A stretch of DNA of 64,000 nt from JBBIWA01 sp037439425 (GCA_037439425.1 JBBIWA010000008.1:1-64000), one strand, 5' to 3'; counted from the first letter of the stretch, positions 8,780 through 17,800 are shown. Notes: a model not told the origin generated them from the sequence alone. Translations and numbers: made by a program.

Positions 8780-8810
8780 GGTCTGCTCCTTTTGTTAAGG
8801 ATTGCTCGCT

Positions 8811-9347
8811 TCAGCGATCAGCGAGCAAGGTTTCAATCTCGCGTTCCAGTTGTTCTCTCTCAGGCAGCTTGCCTGTAAATTTCCTGTGAACGCGGAAGTC
8901 TTTGTCAAGGATGTAGGTTGTTGGGAAGCCGATCACGCTGTAGTTTTCCACCACCTCATCATCACCGATGAGGATCGGGTAGGCGATCTGATGTTGATCG
9001 CGATAAGGCTTGATGTCCTCGGCCCAGCCTGACTGGACGGCAACTCCAATCACCTTGACGCCGCGGCTGGCATATTTTTCGTGCAGGCTGTTAAAGGTTG
9101 GAATCTCCGCCAGACATGGGCCGCACCACGTCGCCCAGAAATCCAATACGACGATACTACCTCGTAAGTCTGCTGAGCTGATCTGCTGCCCGTCAAGGTC
9201 AGGCAGTTTAAAATCTGGCGCTGGTTTGGGCGACTCTTCTTTAATGCTGCCCTGGCCCACGCTGTTTTGGATAGCCTCCTGGTCGCACGCGCTTAGGGAC
9301 AACCACGCAGAACAGATCAACAATAAACTAGCGAGAAAAGATTTCAT
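8811..9347 (-). CDS. TlpA-type thioredoxin lipoprotein
   Basis: A 178-residue extracytoplasmic thiol oxidoreductase of the TlpA/ResA type. The start at 9347 gives a lipoprotein signal ending in the lipobox LSAC. The redox motif is WCGPC within DFWATWCGPC, and the cis-Pro loop is GFPTTY. It overlaps the end of the anti-sigma gene by about 20 bp and lies 31 bp upstream of the merB-like gene, so the three form an operon. A membrane-tethered reductant made with an exported, Sec-dependent lyase would suit regeneration of selenolates or release of bound mercury (inference). Confidence 0.88.
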   Translation of the reverse strand: MKSFLASLLLICSAWLSLSACDQEAIQNSVGQGSIKEESPKPAPDFKLPDLDGQQISSADLRGSIVVLDFWATWCGPCLAEIPTFNSLHEKYASRGVKVIGVAVQSGWAEDIKPYRDQHQIAYPILIGDDEVVENYSVIGFPTTYILDKDFRVHRKFTGKLPEREQLEREIETLLADR

Positions 9348-10227
9348 AGCTGACCTTATGGAGTTTTTCGTACTCAGCATTGAAAGCCTGAATTAACGCG
9401 CCAACCACTGCCGGATCGGCTTCACGCATCATGAGCAAGCATTGAGTTTCGCCCAATACGAAGTGGTAGACCGAGCAGTTCTGACTGCTCGTGCGCCGGC
9501 AGTAAATGCCATTTGCTTTGTATTGTTCCGATGGCCGTTCACCGAACGAGAGCTTCGAGCTGGCCGGCAGTTGGAAGAGGCACAGGCCTCCCTGCTCACT
9601 GCGATACTTGAACTGTAAGGCGCGTAAGTCCCCACGGGTATAGAGTCGCGTCGCCGCCAACTTATACCCGCCTGGCAGCAACTCAGGGGCTATGACAGGG
9701 AAATTGACCGCCGCTCTGGCTTCCGGCCAGTTCACCTTGGCGAAGTCTGGCGCAGCGGGAAATTCTCTCAAAGCTGATTCGGCAGAGGCGATGGTGCCCA
9801 CCAGGTCAAGGTAGCCGGCCAGGTTCAATTCCACTTTGTGATGGCTTGACAGCAGCCCATAACGGCTTGCCAGCAACAGAGCCGTAGCAATGATGAACAG
9901 GGTGGCCACCACCACCGCTGGACGCAGCACCCACCGCAGGCGAAAGCTTAACCGCCCGGTGGGGGAAACCGTTCTAGCCGGCTCGGGTTGGTTGCTGACA
10001 GAGAGCTCCCTGGCAATGGCGCCCCACAACTCCTCAGCCGGCTCCTGCTGCGGCAACTGCCGCAGCAGGCACAGATTCTTTCGGATCTGCTCGGCGTGCC
10101 TGCGACAATTTGCGCACTCATCGAGATGCGCCGCGATACGCGCGCGCTCATCCGGGCTGATCGCTCCTTCGCAGTAGGCCGAGAGGCGGCCTTTGATGTG
10201 AAAGCAGAACCTCATAAATCCATTCAT
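9328..10227 (-). CDS. anti-sigma factor with N-terminal zinc finger
   Basis: A 299-residue membrane protein. The N-terminus has the HxxxCxxC zinc-binding anti-sigma motif (HLDECANC). A single membrane helix lies near residues 105-125, and a periplasmic sensor-like domain follows, with the segment FPVIAPELLPGGYKLAA recalling MucB/RseB or DUF4367 proteins. Two Cys in its C-terminal part (YCRRTSSQNC) could sense metal or redox state (inference). Its sigma partner is encoded upstream at 10687-11283, but a 459-bp gap with a MerR-type promoter separates them, so the anti-sigma factor can be induced independently. Confidence 0.82.
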   Translation of the reverse strand: MNGFMRFCFHIKGRLSAYCEGAISPDERARIAAHLDECANCRRHAEQIRKNLCLLRQLPQQEPAEELWGAIARELSVSNQPEPARTVSPTGRLSFRLRWVLRPAVVVATLFIIATALLLASRYGLLSSHHKVELNLAGYLDLVGTIASAESALREFPAAPDFAKVNWPEARAAVNFPVIAPELLPGGYKLAATRLYTRGDLRALQFKYRSEQGGLCLFQLPASSKLSFGERPSEQYKANGIYCRRTSSQNCSVYHFVLGETQCLLMMREADPAVVGALIQAFNAEYEKLHKVSYEIFSR

Positions 10228-10307
10228 TACTTTAGACGGAATTCGTGCTACAGGGCGCCTGCCCTGAGGAGCACGAGTGCTTAGGCAATCTCGCTCAGGG
10301 GCGAAGC

Positions 10308-10340
10308 ATTGTCTTCCTTGAATCCGACTTCAAGGTCGAG
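10308..10340 (-). promoter_or_regulatory. MerR-type promoter/operator 4
   Basis: On the minus strand tcgacc (10339-10334) and gacaat (10313-10308) are separated by 20 bp holding ccttgaa-gtcgga-ttcaagg, a perfect 7-bp inverted repeat (counting bases shared with the -35 box). It is the weakest match to the -35 box but has the same dyad and spacing as the other three sites. It would drive anti-sigma, TlpA and the merB-like gene. Confidence 0.7.
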
Positions 10341-10575
10341 ACCAGATGAGTGAAGAGGAAAACGCCTGAGCTGTGAAACAAGGCGCTCTTCTCCAACCTG
10401 GCTTTATCCATCACGCTGCATAATCCACAGCCTCCGTTGGGCACTCAAGCGGGCAGTTTTTGCTACCTCAGTCTCTTCAACCGCGGCCCGAAAACGGCAA
10501 CACCTCGCCAAACACCGCCCGCAGCATCGCCTCAGCGAAGCTTGTATGCTCTTTCTTGTAAGGTCGGCATCGCGT

Positions 10576-10684
10576 CGCTCTAGATAGGCCGCTCCTGACG
10601 GAGCTAAAAACGTGCGATGCCATCAGCTATAAACAGGTCGCTCCTAACGGAGCTGAACAACGTCCGACAGACGTTCCTGCAGCA
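10576..10684. repeat. palindromic intergenic repeat, family A
   Basis: Two units, 'ataggccgctcctgacggagct' and 'caggtcgctcctaacggagctg', followed by 'aacgtccgacagacgttcctgc', match the units at 1261-1492. The remaining DNA in 10228-10575 contains operator 4 and no gene I can support. Confidence 0.7.
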
Positions 10685-10686
10685 AG

Positions 10687-11283
10687 TTATGATGGGATCG
10701 CCCACTCCCAGGCTTTGAGCTTGCGCTCCAGCAACCGGTGCGCGCGGCTCAGGCGCGAGGCCACCGTACCTTCAGAGCAGGAGAGCAAAGCGGCAATCTC
10801 GCTGTATGAAAGGCCCTCGACGTAACGTAGTACTACCACCACGCGCAGCGGCGGTTTCAGGCTCAAAATGGCCTCTCGTACTGCTCGTTGAATCTGCTGG
10901 TTCACCTGTTGCTCCTCAAGCGACCTACCCGTATCAAACTCTTGGGGCGTCCCAGCCACCTCCTCCAGACCTACCTCGCGCCGTGATCGCCGGTCCCGCA
11001 GCGCGTTCAGGCAGGTATTAGTCGCCAGCCGATAGAGCCAGGAGCTGAAGCTAGACTCGAACCGAAAAGCCCGCAGGTTGCGGAAGACTTTGACAAAGAT
11101 CTCCTGGGTTAGGTCCTTGGCCATCTCCGCATCGCCGGTCAGATATAGCGCCAGACTGTAGACCTTCCCCTTATAACACTCGTATAACTCACGCTGAGCT
11201 TCTGAGCTTCCATCCTGGCACGCTCGAATAAGCTGCTCGCTCAAACCACTGTTCGCGATCCTCTCTGCTTTCGTTGCTTCCAC
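10687..11283 (-). CDS. ECF-type RNA polymerase sigma factor
   Basis: A 198-residue sigma factor with region 2 (DLTQEIFVKVFRNLRAF, then SSWLYRLATN) and region 4 (SYSEIAALLSCSEGTVASRL) at the usual spacing. The start is GTG at 11283, immediately after the TAA of a small upstream ORF (TAAGTG), which suggests translational coupling to the merR-merP transcript. The anti-sigma gene follows downstream. Its target promoters are unknown. Confidence 0.9.
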   Translation of the reverse strand: MEATKAERIANSGLSEQLIRACQDGSSEAQRELYECYKGKVYSLALYLTGDAEMAKDLTQEIFVKVFRNLRAFRFESSFSSWLYRLATNTCLNALRDRRSRREVGLEEVAGTPQEFDTGRSLEEQQVNQQIQRAVREAILSLKPPLRVVVVLRYVEGLSYSEIAALLSCSEGTVASRLSRAHRLLERKLKAWEWAIPS

Positions 11284-11424
11284 TTATTTAGGCACAGCTC
11301 CCAGCGAATTTCTTCCCAAAAAATTGCGAGCCGTCTCGCCCCCTTCCTGATACATCTTCGTGCCGGTGGCTCCTGGAGGCGCCGCGCTCGCAACCATAGA
11401 CCCTGCTGCCAAGGCGCACACCAT
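11284..11424 (-). CDS. possible small secreted peptide upstream of sigma factor
   Basis: A 46-codon ORF (or 53 from GTG 11445) begins MVCALAAGSMVASAAPPG, which looks like a short signal peptide. It ends so that its TAA directly precedes the sigma factor GTG. No ribosome site is clear and no family is recognised. It may be a leader peptide or chance. Confidence 0.3.
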   Translation of the reverse strand: MVCALAAGSMVASAAPPGATGTKMYQEGGETARNFLGRNSLGAVPK

Positions 11425-11484
11425 CAGCTGGGGGTGCCGCTCCACTCAGCCAGGAAAGATCTTTCTCTGCTTCAAAGAGACGGA

Positions 11485-11814
11485 TTATCTTTGCGGCGGT
11501 TTGTCTTTTTGTTTCTCGGGCAAGCTCGCTTTGAAGTTGGTATTTTTGTTGATCGCTTCGACCAATTTTTCCGGCGTGACCTTAGCTGGATCGTATTTGG
11601 CCCAGGCCCAGTCCCGCTGGTAATCAGCTTTGGCTTCTTTGACCCCTTCGACCTGCAAGAGCGCGGCACGGACCGCCGCGGCGCATCCTTCTCAGGTCAT
11701 GCCACGGACGATTAGTTCCACCTCCGCTAACTCCTGAGCCTGAGATCTCACTCCGGCCAAGCCCAAGATGGCGGCTGATCCTGTGATAAGAGCCATGAAA
11801 ATTCTCCGATTCAT
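11485..11814 (-). CDS. MerP-like exported heavy-metal-binding protein, predicted selenoprotein (Sec41)
   Basis: A 110-codon frame from ATG 11814 (AAGGAGG upstream) to TAA 11487-11485 with one internal TGA at 11694-11692. The first 27 residues form a signal peptide ending near RSQAQ. The rest is an HMA domain: VELIVRGMT-U41-EGCAAAVRAAL, in which TGA stands where the first Cys of GMTCxxC should be and Cys44 is kept. Downstream residues (VEGVKEAKADY, then DPAKVTPEKLVEAIN) are normal MerP/HMA sequence with no decay. A hairpin starts 12 nt after the TGA. MerP binds Hg(II) in the periplasm; Sec would tighten that binding (inference). It lies directly downstream of merR. Confidence 0.83.
11662..11680 (-). 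promoter_or_regulatory. SECIS-like hairpin after the TGA of the MerP-like gene
   Basis: On the minus strand cgcggc-ggtccgt-gccgcg is a perfect 6-bp GC stem with a loop starting GGTC, 18 nt after the TGA. The loop start and distance match the merB-like hairpin at 8098-8115. Confidence 0.72.
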
Positions 11815-11885
11815 GTTGATGACCTCCTTGATCTACACTCTTGATTACTCCACTTGAAGAACAAACGCCTGCCGTCTTTTCGCTC

Positions 11886-12365
11886 CTATCTCTTTTTGAA
11901 GACCTCCTTCTTCTGGCGGTGAATCGTTGGTGTGTGGCTTCTCTGGCGGGGAGCTGTGTGCGTGATGTCGAACAGCACCGGACAACAATCCCCACGTTTG
12001 CCAGCCAGAGTCTTCTCGCACTCGTCGAAGTAGGCAGCGAGGGTGCGCCGGAAGGCGCGCATCTCGGCAATCCGTGCGTCCAGTTCTTTGAGCTTGGTGC
12101 TGAGCAGATCGTGCACCCGCTGACATTCCGCCAACCCCGCTCCGCGTCCAGGCAACAGCTCTTTGATCTCCTCCAGAGACAGCCCCAGCGCCTGAGCCTG
12201 CTTGATGAAGCGCAGCCGCTCGACATCCACCTCGGTGTAGAGGCGATAACCGGCCCGAGTGCGAGCAGCACGCGGAAGCAGATTTAGTCGCTCGTAATAT
12301 CGCACGGTGTCGCAGCTTACACCTACTGCGGAGGCTAGTTCGCCTATCTTCAGCGCGTGTTCCAT
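11886..12365 (-). CDS. MerR-family metal-sensing regulator
   Basis: A 159-residue protein with the MerR N-terminal winged helix (KIGELASAVGVSCDTVRYYE), a dimerisation helix and Cys at AECQRV, DECEKT and GDCCP. The first Cys and the C-terminal pair correspond to the metal-binding positions of MerR/ZntR/PbrR proteins, though the 11-residue gap between the latter two differs from MerR's 9. Metal specificity cannot be set from sequence; mercury is suggested by the neighbours. ATG 12365 is favoured over GTG 12368 by spacing to GGAGGAG. Its own promoter has the same operator, so it is probably autoregulated, and the MerP-like gene follows 71 bp downstream. Confidence 0.9.
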   Translation of the reverse strand: MEHALKIGELASAVGVSCDTVRYYERLNLLPRAARTRAGYRLYTEVDVERLRFIKQAQALGLSLEEIKELLPGRGAGLAECQRVHDLLSTKLKELDARIAEMRAFRRTLAAYFDECEKTLAGKRGDCCPVLFDITHTAPRQRSHTPTIHRQKKEVFKKR

Positions 12366-12393
12366 CACTCACTCCTCCGGTCTCGTTTTGAGA

Positions 12394-12426
12394 ATGATAC
12401 ACTCTGAACTCGACTCCAAGGTCAAG
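12394..12426 (-). promoter_or_regulatory. MerR-type promoter/operator 3
   Basis: On the minus strand ttgacc and tatcat are 20 bp apart with dyad ttggagtcgagttcagagtg between. It is very close to known zinc/lead/cadmium MerR-type promoters such as that of zntA. It drives merR and, by read-through, the MerP-like selenoprotein gene. Confidence 0.85.
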
Positions 12427-12454
12427 TCCTTTTCGAATAGGATGGGCACCACGA

Positions 12455-13612
12455 TCATTTACTTTCTTGCACGATAATTTTCCCGCGCAGCATGTTCATC
12501 CCGCAGGTGAAGACGAACTCGCCTGTTTTGTCCGGGGTGAATTCGACGAAGACGGGTTCGTTCAGTGGCAGCTCGCGCTTGATGTTGTACTCAGGGATAA
12601 CGATCTCCGTGCCGCAGGTAGCCTCGACCTGACGCACGAATTCTATGCGTGCAGGGAGGCCTGGCTTGAGACTCAGGCTGGCGGGCTGGTATCCCCGCTC
12701 GCTCAATATGACCTTTGCTGTCTGGATTTCGGAACCAGCCTGTTGCTTGCGCACGGCTTCATCCCGGTCGCGCAACGACGGGGCTTCTGGTTGTTTTTGC
12801 AACTGCGGGTGAGGCGCTTGCTGCTCCGGCGCTGCCTCCGCCGCAGGAGCTGCCGGTCGTTCGGGGCGACGGCTTTCGGGCGCTGCCAATGCGTCCCGCC
12901 TCGCCGCTTTCTCATAAGGGTAAAGCTCCATAGGATTGACGCGCACCCATAGGTAATCGTAGGCTGGCGCGGGGAGATCCTCTTTCAACTCGAAGTTGTA
13001 AACTTTCGTCGGCCCGCCGAATTTCTTCTCGAAGGTCGTGATCTCGAATTGGTAGCGTGCCGGATGGCCAAAGTGCTGGATGTCAGTATAGCGCCAGTAA
13101 CGCGAGTGCTTCGGCTCATCCGCTGACTCGTAGGTCACGCGGTCAGGATAGATCCTTAGCCTGCCTTGACATCCGCCCAAGGTGTGCAGATGCTTGACTG
13201 GAATTTCAAACTTTGGCGATCCTTCGGCCACCGGCATGACGCTCGTCGCCACCGGACGAGTAGCTTTGGCTACGAGCAATGCGCTGATCTCCGGCGTAAT
13301 CTTTCCTTCAAGCAACTTGAACTTGAAGATCCGATCGCGGCCGAGCATTCGCTTCTGATCCTCGTAGGTCATAATCTCAAGCTCGGTCGGCGACTCGATC
13401 TTGATCTGCTGGATGTCCACGTACTGCCAGGAGCGAGACTCTCCTTTATGAGCCGTCCGGTACTCGATCTTTTCCGGTGTAATAACGAGCCTTCCGCGAT
13501 GGTTTCGGAGCATGCGCTCCTGCTCCACTGGAAACTCAAAGCTTTGTGCGGTCGCAAGCTTTGACGCGAAAAAGAAGGTTGCTGCAAAAGTGAGAAGCGT
13601 CAGTTTTCTCAT
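12455..13612 (-). CDS. secreted protein with two repeated domains and C-terminal cupredoxin
   Basis: A 385-residue protein with a signal peptide (residues 1-22). Two tandem copies of one domain follow: each begins FEFPVE or FEIPVK, then has a G-x-L-x-I-x-P strand and an SRxWxYxDIQ motif, about 100 residues apart. A Pro/Ala/Gln-rich linker (about 220-290) leads to a cupredoxin-like domain with VEATCGTEIVIPEYN and FVFTCGMNMLRGKI, where Cys and Met could bind copper. The start is ATG 13612 with GGAGGAAGT upstream. Lying downstream of the copper-type RND genes, it may buffer periplasmic copper (inference). Confidence 0.7.
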   Translation of the reverse strand: MRKLTLLTFAATFFFASKLATAQSFEFPVEQERMLRNHRGRLVITPEKIEYRTAHKGESRSWQYVDIQQIKIESPTELEIMTYEDQKRMLGRDRIFKFKLLEGKITPEISALLVAKATRPVATSVMPVAEGSPKFEIPVKHLHTLGGCQGRLRIYPDRVTYESADEPKHSRYWRYTDIQHFGHPARYQFEITTFEKKFGGPTKVYNFELKEDLPAPAYDYLWVRVNPMELYPYEKAARRDALAAPESRRPERPAAPAAEAAPEQQAPHPQLQKQPEAPSLRDRDEAVRKQQAGSEIQTAKVILSERGYQPASLSLKPGLPARIEFVRQVEATCGTEIVIPEYNIKRELPLNEPVFVEFTPDKTGEFVFTCGMNMLRGKIIVQESK

Positions 13613-13776
13613 ACTTCCTCCAATAAAGCCGTCGGATTTCGGATTTCGGAATTTCAATTCGCAATCCGAAATTCGCAATTCATACAGCGACGAGCCCAGC
13701 CAATCCGAAAGTTGCTACAAATCCTCAATCCGAAATCCGAAATCCGGTTTCCTCATACTTCCTCCAATAAAGCCGG
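13608..13776. repeat. 24-bp duplication flanking AT-rich inverted motifs
   Basis: 'ctcatacttcctccaataaa' followed by gccg, which covers the start region of the cupredoxin gene, is repeated at 13752-13775. Between the copies lie repeated 'atccgaaatccg' and 'aattcgcaat' motifs in both orientations. The second copy therefore duplicates a ribosome site and start codon without a gene behind it. Confidence 0.65.
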
Positions 13777-13779
13777 TTG

Positions 13780-14829
13780 CTACCGCTCCCGGTACTGTTG
13801 AGTATCACTTCTCCGCGCCCTTGACTGCGGAGGGGCTTGCGCGGATTTTGCCATGCGCATCGCGGGCTTCAGTTCAAATCTCTGCTTCCCCACGGCCATC
13901 GCTGCCAGGACGGCAGGGACATAATTGATCGTCTCTTCAGGCAGAAGTCGACGCTGGCTCATTTGCCAGAAATCTTTGATCCCGGTCTTTTTGATGATCC
14001 GAAGAATCCGTTGCTCCCCGGCATTGTAAGCGGCCAGTGCCAGATGCCAATCACCAAACATCTCATAGAGGTCGCGCAGATACCGGGCTGCCGCGCGGGT
14101 TGATTTCTCCGGATCGTGCCGCTCGTCGAACTCGCCCGTCTTTAGCCCGTATCGCCTCCCGGTCTCGCGCACGAACTGCCAGATGCCTTTGGCTCCCGCC
14201 ACCGATTGGGCGTAAGGGTTATAGGCGCTTTCGACCAGCCCGACAAAGATCAAATCTTCCGGCACCCCTTCCTCCTGAAAAATTTTGCGCATCATCGGCT
14301 CATACTGGCCGAGCCGGTTGAAAGCGACGCGCACACCCTCTCGCCCTTGGCCCTGAAAGTACTTGATAAACCGCTGGACGTGCATATTGCTGGCCGTCGC
14401 GATCTGATTTCCGGATGCGGGCGAAAGAGTGCTGGTTTCTGTCAAGGCTGCGATTTCCCGCGAGAGTTGCAGGAAATAAGTGTGCACGCCCGGTTCGTAA
14501 AACACTTCCTCCTCGACTGAAAGTAAGGTTTGCCGGGCCAGGTCAAATTTGGCTTCGGCCGCCCGGCGATCTCCCTTCTGGTAAAGCGCTTCACCTTCCC
14601 GAAAGAGGCCAGCGGCGCGGCTTAGGAACTCGGTCATTTCAGCTTTACGCTCGACCTTTTTTCTCAACCTCTCGAGCATCGCTTGAGTCTCCTTCGGCAA
14701 GCCGATTAAGCCCTCTTGCTGCGGCGGTGCAGCTTGAACAGGTGCCGAGGTGTCGTCCTGTGCAGCGCAAACTTCTGGCACAATCAGAGCCAGACTGAGA
14801 AGCGCAACTACGTAAGCAAAAAGTCTCAT
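13780..14829 (-). CDS. lytic transglycosylase, SLT domain
   Basis: A 349-residue exported murein transglycosylase. It has a signal peptide ending near VCAAQ, a helical region (about 40-150) and an SLT catalytic domain. The catalytic Glu is in LVESAYNPYAQSVAGAKGIW, followed by the family segments RETGRRYGL and ALAAYNAGEQ. Its place directly below cusA suggests it may help open the peptidoglycan for the efflux complex, or be only co-transcribed. Confidence 0.88.
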   Translation of the reverse strand: MRLFAYVVALLSLALIVPEVCAAQDDTSAPVQAAPPQQEGLIGLPKETQAMLERLRKKVERKAEMTEFLSRAAGLFREGEALYQKGDRRAAEAKFDLARQTLLSVEEEVFYEPGVHTYFLQLSREIAALTETSTLSPASGNQIATASNMHVQRFIKYFQGQGREGVRVAFNRLGQYEPMMRKIFQEEGVPEDLIFVGLVESAYNPYAQSVAGAKGIWQFVRETGRRYGLKTGEFDERHDPEKSTRAAARYLRDLYEMFGDWHLALAAYNAGEQRILRIIKKTGIKDFWQMSQRRLLPEETINYVPAVLAAMAVGKQRFELKPAMRMAKSAQAPPQSRARRSDTQQYRER

Positions 14830-14853
14830 CTGTTCCCATCCTCCGCCAGTGTT

Positions 14854-17800
14854 CTAAGGTGTCACCTCCGCTCTTGCGAGTCTTCTCACTTCAAAGCCTT
14901 TCCAGATCTCATAAATTGCGGGATAGAGCAGCAGTTCGAGAATGAACGAAGTGAAGATGCCGCCGAGCATCGGCGCGGCGATGCGGCGCATCACGTCCGA
15001 GCCAGCTCCGGTAGACCACATGATGGGAAGCAGGCCCATGAACATGACGCCAACAGTCATCACCTTTGGCCGCAGACGCTTCACCGCACCCTCCACAATC
15101 GCTTCTTTCAGATCGGCGATGGATCTCATTCTTCCTTTGGCTTTCCTCTCTTCGTAGGCCAGATCGAGGTACAGCAGCATAAACACAGCGGTCTCCGCGT
15201 CCACGCCGAGTAGTGCAATTAGACCTACCCACACGGCGATGCTCATGTTGTAATCGAGCAGGTAGAGTAACCAGATGGCGCCGATGGCCGAAAACGGCAC
15301 GGCCAGCAGGATGATCATCGTCTTGATCACCGAACCGGTGTTGAAATAAAGGAGCAGGAAGACGATCAACAGGGTGATCGGCACCACCACCCACAGGCGC
15401 TCGATGACTCGCTGCATATATTCGTACTGGCCGCTCCAGGTCAGGTTGTAACCTGCTGGCAGTTTGACCTTCTCTGCAACTACCCGTTTAGCTTCCTCCA
15501 CATACCCACCCAGGTCGCGCCCTGCCACGTCTACATAGAGACGCCCTGCCTTAAATCCCTCTTCGTTATTGATCATCGGCGGGCCTGTCCGCAGCGTGAT
15601 GTCGGCGAGTTGAGTCAGGGGGATTTGTGCTCCCGTTGGCGTCGGCACCAACACCCGACTCAACTTGGGCAGAGTGTCACGAAGCTCGCGTGCATAGCGG
15701 ACATTGATCGGGTAGCGTTCGCGACCTTCGATAGTGGTAGCGATGTTTTTCCCGCCGATGGCAGACTCGATAATATCGTTCACATCATTGACGCTGAGTT
15801 CATAACGGGCCGCTTCTTCTCGCCTCACCTGGAAGTCGAGGTAATAACCTCCGGTCACGCGCTCAAAGAAGGCGCTGCGGGTTCCAGGGACTTCTTTCAG
15901 CACCTGTTCCAGTTCCACCCCGATCTTTTCGATAGTACTCAGATCCGCGCCCAGCACTTTGATCCCCACAGGTGTGCGGATACCGGTTGTGATCATGTCT
16001 ATGCGCGTGCGGATGGGAAATAACCAGGCGTTGGCGAACGAAGTGATCTGCACCGCGCCGTCCATCTCATCGATGAGCTCTTCCCACTTCATTGGCCTCT
16101 CTTCAGGCCAGATCCTTCTTAACCCTTTCTTCAGCAACTCTGGTGCCCAGCTCGAATACCAGCGGTGCTGGTGAACTTTTCGCCACTCGTTTTCCGGCTT
16201 CAAGACCACGGTCGTTTCCACCATGCTGAGCGGCGCGGGATCGGTGGCGGTTTCTGCTTTCCCCACCTTTCCAAATACGCTCTGCACTTCGGGGAACTGC
16301 TTAATGAGTTTGTCTTGAATCTGGAGATATTTGTCGGCCTCTGTCACTGATATTCCAGGGAGCGTAATTGGCATGTAAAGGAGGGTGCCCTCGTTGAGCG
16401 GCGGCATGAACTCCGATCCCAGCTTGTTGAAGACGGGGACGGTAGCTACGACGAGCAGCAGAGCCAATGAGATGACCAGCCACTTGTGATTCAGCACAAA
16501 TCTGACCGCCGGGTGGTAGATGCGCATCAACGGGCGACTGATCGGATGCTTCTCTTCGCTGTGAATCTTGCCTACCACAATCGCATTGACGATCCTGGCC
16601 AGCCAGCGCGGTCTAAACTCAAATTCCTTCGTGCGCATAAAGAGCAGCCGGATGGCCGGATCGAGCGTAATCGCCAAGACCGCCGCAATCGCCATGGAGA
16701 AGTTCTTGGTGAAGGCCAACGGCTTGAACAAGCGTCCCTCCTGATACTGGAGCGCAAAGATCGGCATGAAGGAGACGGCGATCACCAGCAACGAGAAGAA
16801 ACTCGGCCCGCCCACTTCCTTAACCGCCTCCACGATCACGCTCCTGGCATTCCCCCCTCGCCCTGCGGCCTGCCAGTGCTCCAGCTTCTTGTGTGTTTGC
16901 TCGACCACTACAATGGCCGCATCCACCATGGCGCCGATAGCGATCGCAATCCCCCCCAAGCTCATGATGTTCGAGGTTAGTCCCGTGCTGTACATCGGGA
17001 TAAAAGAAAGAAGCACGGCAATGGGAATGGTAATAATCGGGATGATCGCGCTCGGGATGTGCCAGAGGAAAATCAGGATGACGATGCTGACGATGGCGAG
17101 TTCCTCAATCAGAGTCCGCTTGAGCGTGGCGATGGCCCGCTCAATCAGCTCGGACCGGTCGTAGGTGACGACGACTTCGACGCCTTCCGGCAGAGAAGGC
17201 TCGCTCTCTTTCAATTTGGCCTTGACGCGCTCGATCACGTCCATCACATTCTGGCCAAAACGCACCACTACAATGCCGCCGGTCACTTCACCTTCGCCAT
17301 TGAGTTCAGCCACTCCACGTCGCATCTCAGGACCTAGCTCCACTCGTGCGATGTTCTTTATCAGAACTGGAGTGCCGCTGCCATCCGATCCGACCGAGAG
17401 GTTTTCAATATCTTCCAGAGACTGGATGTAACCGCGCCCGCGCACCAGGTATTCCTTGCCGGTGAACTCCACCACCCGACCGCCCACCTCATTGTTGCTG
17501 TTACGAATGACATTGATCACCCTGTTGAGGGGCAAGTTATAGGCGAGCAGCTTGTTCGGATCTACGTTCACCTGGTATTGCTTCACGAACCCGCCAACTA
17601 TGGCTACCTCGGCGACGCCAGGCACGCTCTCTAACCAGTAGCGCAGATACCAGTCGTTGAAGGAACGCAACTGGGCCAGATTATTCTTGCCGCTCTTATC
17701 TACCAGGGCATACTGAAACGCCCAGCCTACCCCCGTGGCATCAGGCCCCAGCGTCGGACTTACTCCCTCGGGGAGTTTCCCGGCGATCTTGCTCAAGTAT

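Noticed and set aside
11485..11487. Read-through of the MerP-like TAA into the following in-frame ORF
   Set aside because: TAA is not a Sec codon and the downstream sequence does not continue the domain.
11360..11715. Plus-strand ORFs in the sigma/MerP region
   Set aside because: They are shadows of the minus-strand MerP-like gene and its downstream ORF, without ribosome sites.
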